Shown: piece after piece, positions 62,870 through 64,000 of the stretch
Position numbering within the stretch: position 1 is the stretch's first letter
Layout: every line of letters begins with the position of its first letter
Source of the DNA: an uncultured Acidiphilium sp.
GTDB lineage: Bacteria > Bacillota > Clostridia > Christensenellales > Borkfalkiaceae
Length of the DNA stretch: 64,000 nucleotides
Assembly (NCBI GenBank): GCA_902495325.1
Contig: CABUWK010000003.1
Coordinates: 1 to 64,000 of the forward strand
Reading direction: 5' to 3'
Position numbers and translations under genes: made by a program
Notes under the pieces: generated by a model
Told to the model about the DNA's origin: nothing
The model's input: only the letters and a program-made list of their open reading frames with translations
Database searches by the model: none

Positions 62870-64000
62870 TTATTTCAGCAGGGAAACGACTTCCGACAGA
62901 CGGGACAACGCCACCGCGTATGCCGCCGTGCGGAGAGAACATCCGTAAGTCGCGGAAGCGTTCCATACCGCCGCGGAAGAAGCCGACATCTTCTTCTCGA
63001 GTTTTTCGTTCACCTCTTCTTCCGACCAGTAGAAGCCGGCGAGATTCTGCACCCATTCGAAATAGGAAACGATCACGCCGCCGCCGTTCGCAAGGATATC
63101 CGGAATGACGGTAATTCCCCGTTTTTCGAGAATTTCGTCCGCTTCGGCGGTCGTGGGTCCGTTCGCCCCTTCCGCGACATAGCGGGCTTTGATCTTTGCG
63201 GCGTTCGTGCCGTCGATCTGGTTTTCGAGAGCTGCGGGCACCAGAATATCCGCTTCCGTTTCAAGCAGTTTCTCGTTTCCCTCTTTCCCGGCGACAAAAA
63301 CCGTTCCGTCCGTAAGAGGGTACTCCTTCAGCGACTTTTTCTTCAGCGAATATTCGCGGATCGTCTCCGAGGAAATTCCTTTTTCGTTGAAAATCGCCCC
63401 CGAACCGTCGGAAACGGCGACGAGTTTCGCCCCTTCTCTTTCCAGCAGAAGAGCGGAAACGCTGCCTACGTTTCCCTTACCCTGCACGGCGAAGGTCTTT
63501 CCTTTCAGGCTTTCGCCTTTTTTCGCAAGGATCTCGCGAAGGGCGATCATAACGCCCCTGCCCGTCGCTTCCTCTCTGCCGAGGCTTCCGCCCAGCGCGA
63601 GGGGTTTTCCCGTTACGACCGCGGGCGTGAAAGCCCCCGCCGTTTTGGAGTATTCGTCGCAGAACCATGCCATGATCTGCCCGTTCGTGTTCACATCCGG
63701 CGCGGGAACGTCCTTCCGCGGACCCACGTCGGGCGCGATCGCCGCCGCATACGCGCGGGTCAGCCTTTCGAGTTCTCCCTTCGAAAGGTTTTTCGGATCC
63801 ACGCAGATACCGCCTTTCCCGCCGCCGTACGGAATATCCGCAACGGCGCATTTCATCGTCATCCAGGCGGAAAGTGCCTTCACCTCGTCGATATCGACGT
63901 TCTGATGATAGCGGATCCCGCCTTTGTAAGGTCCTCTCAGCGAACTGTGCTGCACGCGGTAACCGCGGAAGGTGCGGAGCGTTCCGTCGTCCATGCGGAC
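62870..64000 (-). CDS. gdhA: Glu/Leu/Phe/Val dehydrogenase, N-terminus cut by window edge
   Basis: The frame stays open to the right edge, so the true start lies outside; about 376 residues are visible of the ~415 expected. Family motifs are complete in the visible part: GPYKGGIRYH, the catalytic lysine block DIPYGGGKGGICVDP, DVPAPDVNTN, and the dinucleotide-binding VQGKGNVGS. The likely reaction is reversible oxidative deamination of glutamate to 2-oxoglutarate with NAD(P). The N-terminal order matches the GdhA/RocG type rather than the smaller leucine dehydrogenases. A strong terminator follows. Confidence 0.92.
   Translation of the reverse strand, partial: VRMDDGTLRTFRGYRVQHSSLRGPYKGGIRYHQNVDIDEVKALSAWMTMKCAVADIPYGGGKGGICVDPKNLSKGELERLTRAYAAAIAPDVGPRKDVPAPDVNTNGQIMAWFCDEYSKTAGAFTPAVVTGKPLALGGSLGREEATGRGVMIALREILAKKGESLKGKTFAVQGKGNVGSVSALLLEREGAKLVAVSDGSGAIFNEKGISSETIREYSLKKKSLKEYPLTDGTVFVAGKEGNEKLLETEADILVPAALENQIDGTNAAKIKARYVAEGANGPTTAEADEILEKRGITVIPDILANGGGVIVSYFEWVQNLAGFYWSEEEVNEKLEKKMSASSAAVWNASATYGCSLRTAAYAVALSRLSEVVSLLK

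Overview
The window looks like chromosome of an anaerobic Bacillota (Clostridia-type) bacterium, most likely a gut glycan degrader. The evidence is spoVG, strong AGGAGG-type ribosome binding sites, sigma-A promoters with 17-bp spacers, lipobox lipoproteins, CUT1-type sugar ABC transporters without their own ATPase, and a gyrB-gyrA pair. Genus-level placement is not possible from the sequence alone. No tRNA, rRNA, CRISPR array, phage or plasmid module was seen. The only mobile-element trace is the last ~37 codons of an ISL3-type transposase at the left edge.

Layout. (1) 1-2225: transposase remnant, murC (-) and spoVG (+). (2) 2264-12535 (-): a nine-gene operon with a CUT1 sugar transporter (binding protein, small Ig-like membrane protein, two permeases), a nucleoside hydrolase, two surface proteins with a Gly-Cys C-terminal sorting-like tail, a GH106-like lipoprotein and ribokinase. 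An AraC regulator is divergent at 12791. Together they suggest capture of a ribose- or nucleoside-containing substrate, hydrolysis, and phosphorylation of ribose. (3) 13808-16026: zinc-ribbon membrane protein and a ClC antiporter with a structured leader. (4) 16230-20631 (+): GH28 polygalacturonase-like enzyme, sialate-O-acetylesterase-like esterase and a DMT transporter, joined by ATGA overlaps. (5) 20832-45616 (-): a 14-gene, ~25-kb catabolic operon facing a divergent AraC gene at 45994. It encodes an LplB-type permease fused to a secreted domain, an LplC-type permease, a binding protein, two SGNH hydrolases, a GDPD enzyme, a small membrane protein, three parallel beta-helix proteins, GH2, GH78, a GH28-like enzyme and a very large repeat lipoprotein. 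The enzyme set fits a pectin or rhamnogalacturonan-type glycan.

(6) 46959-48868: carboxymuconolactone decarboxylase-like gene and a frameshifted cupin gene, divergent from a LysR regulator with overlapping promoters. (7) 48985-52045 (-): second GH78 enzyme plus a DUF4432 aldose-epimerase-like protein. (8) 52347-55666 (-): GlcNAc catabolism (ROK-like kinase, nagB, nagA), divergent from an AraC regulator. (9) 56878-64000 (-): DUF368 membrane protein, gyrA, gyrB and a glutamate dehydrogenase cut by the right edge.

Most operons are tightly packed, with 4-bp ATGA stop/start overlaps, and end in strong hairpin terminators. The most unusual items are the signal-peptide/ectodomain-permease fusion at 43682-45616, the nucleoside-hydrolase/ribokinase glycan operon, a shared Gly-Cys C-terminal tail on three exported proteins, helically phased TCCGG repeats ahead of the cupin gene, and a degenerate intergenic repeat seen at three loci.
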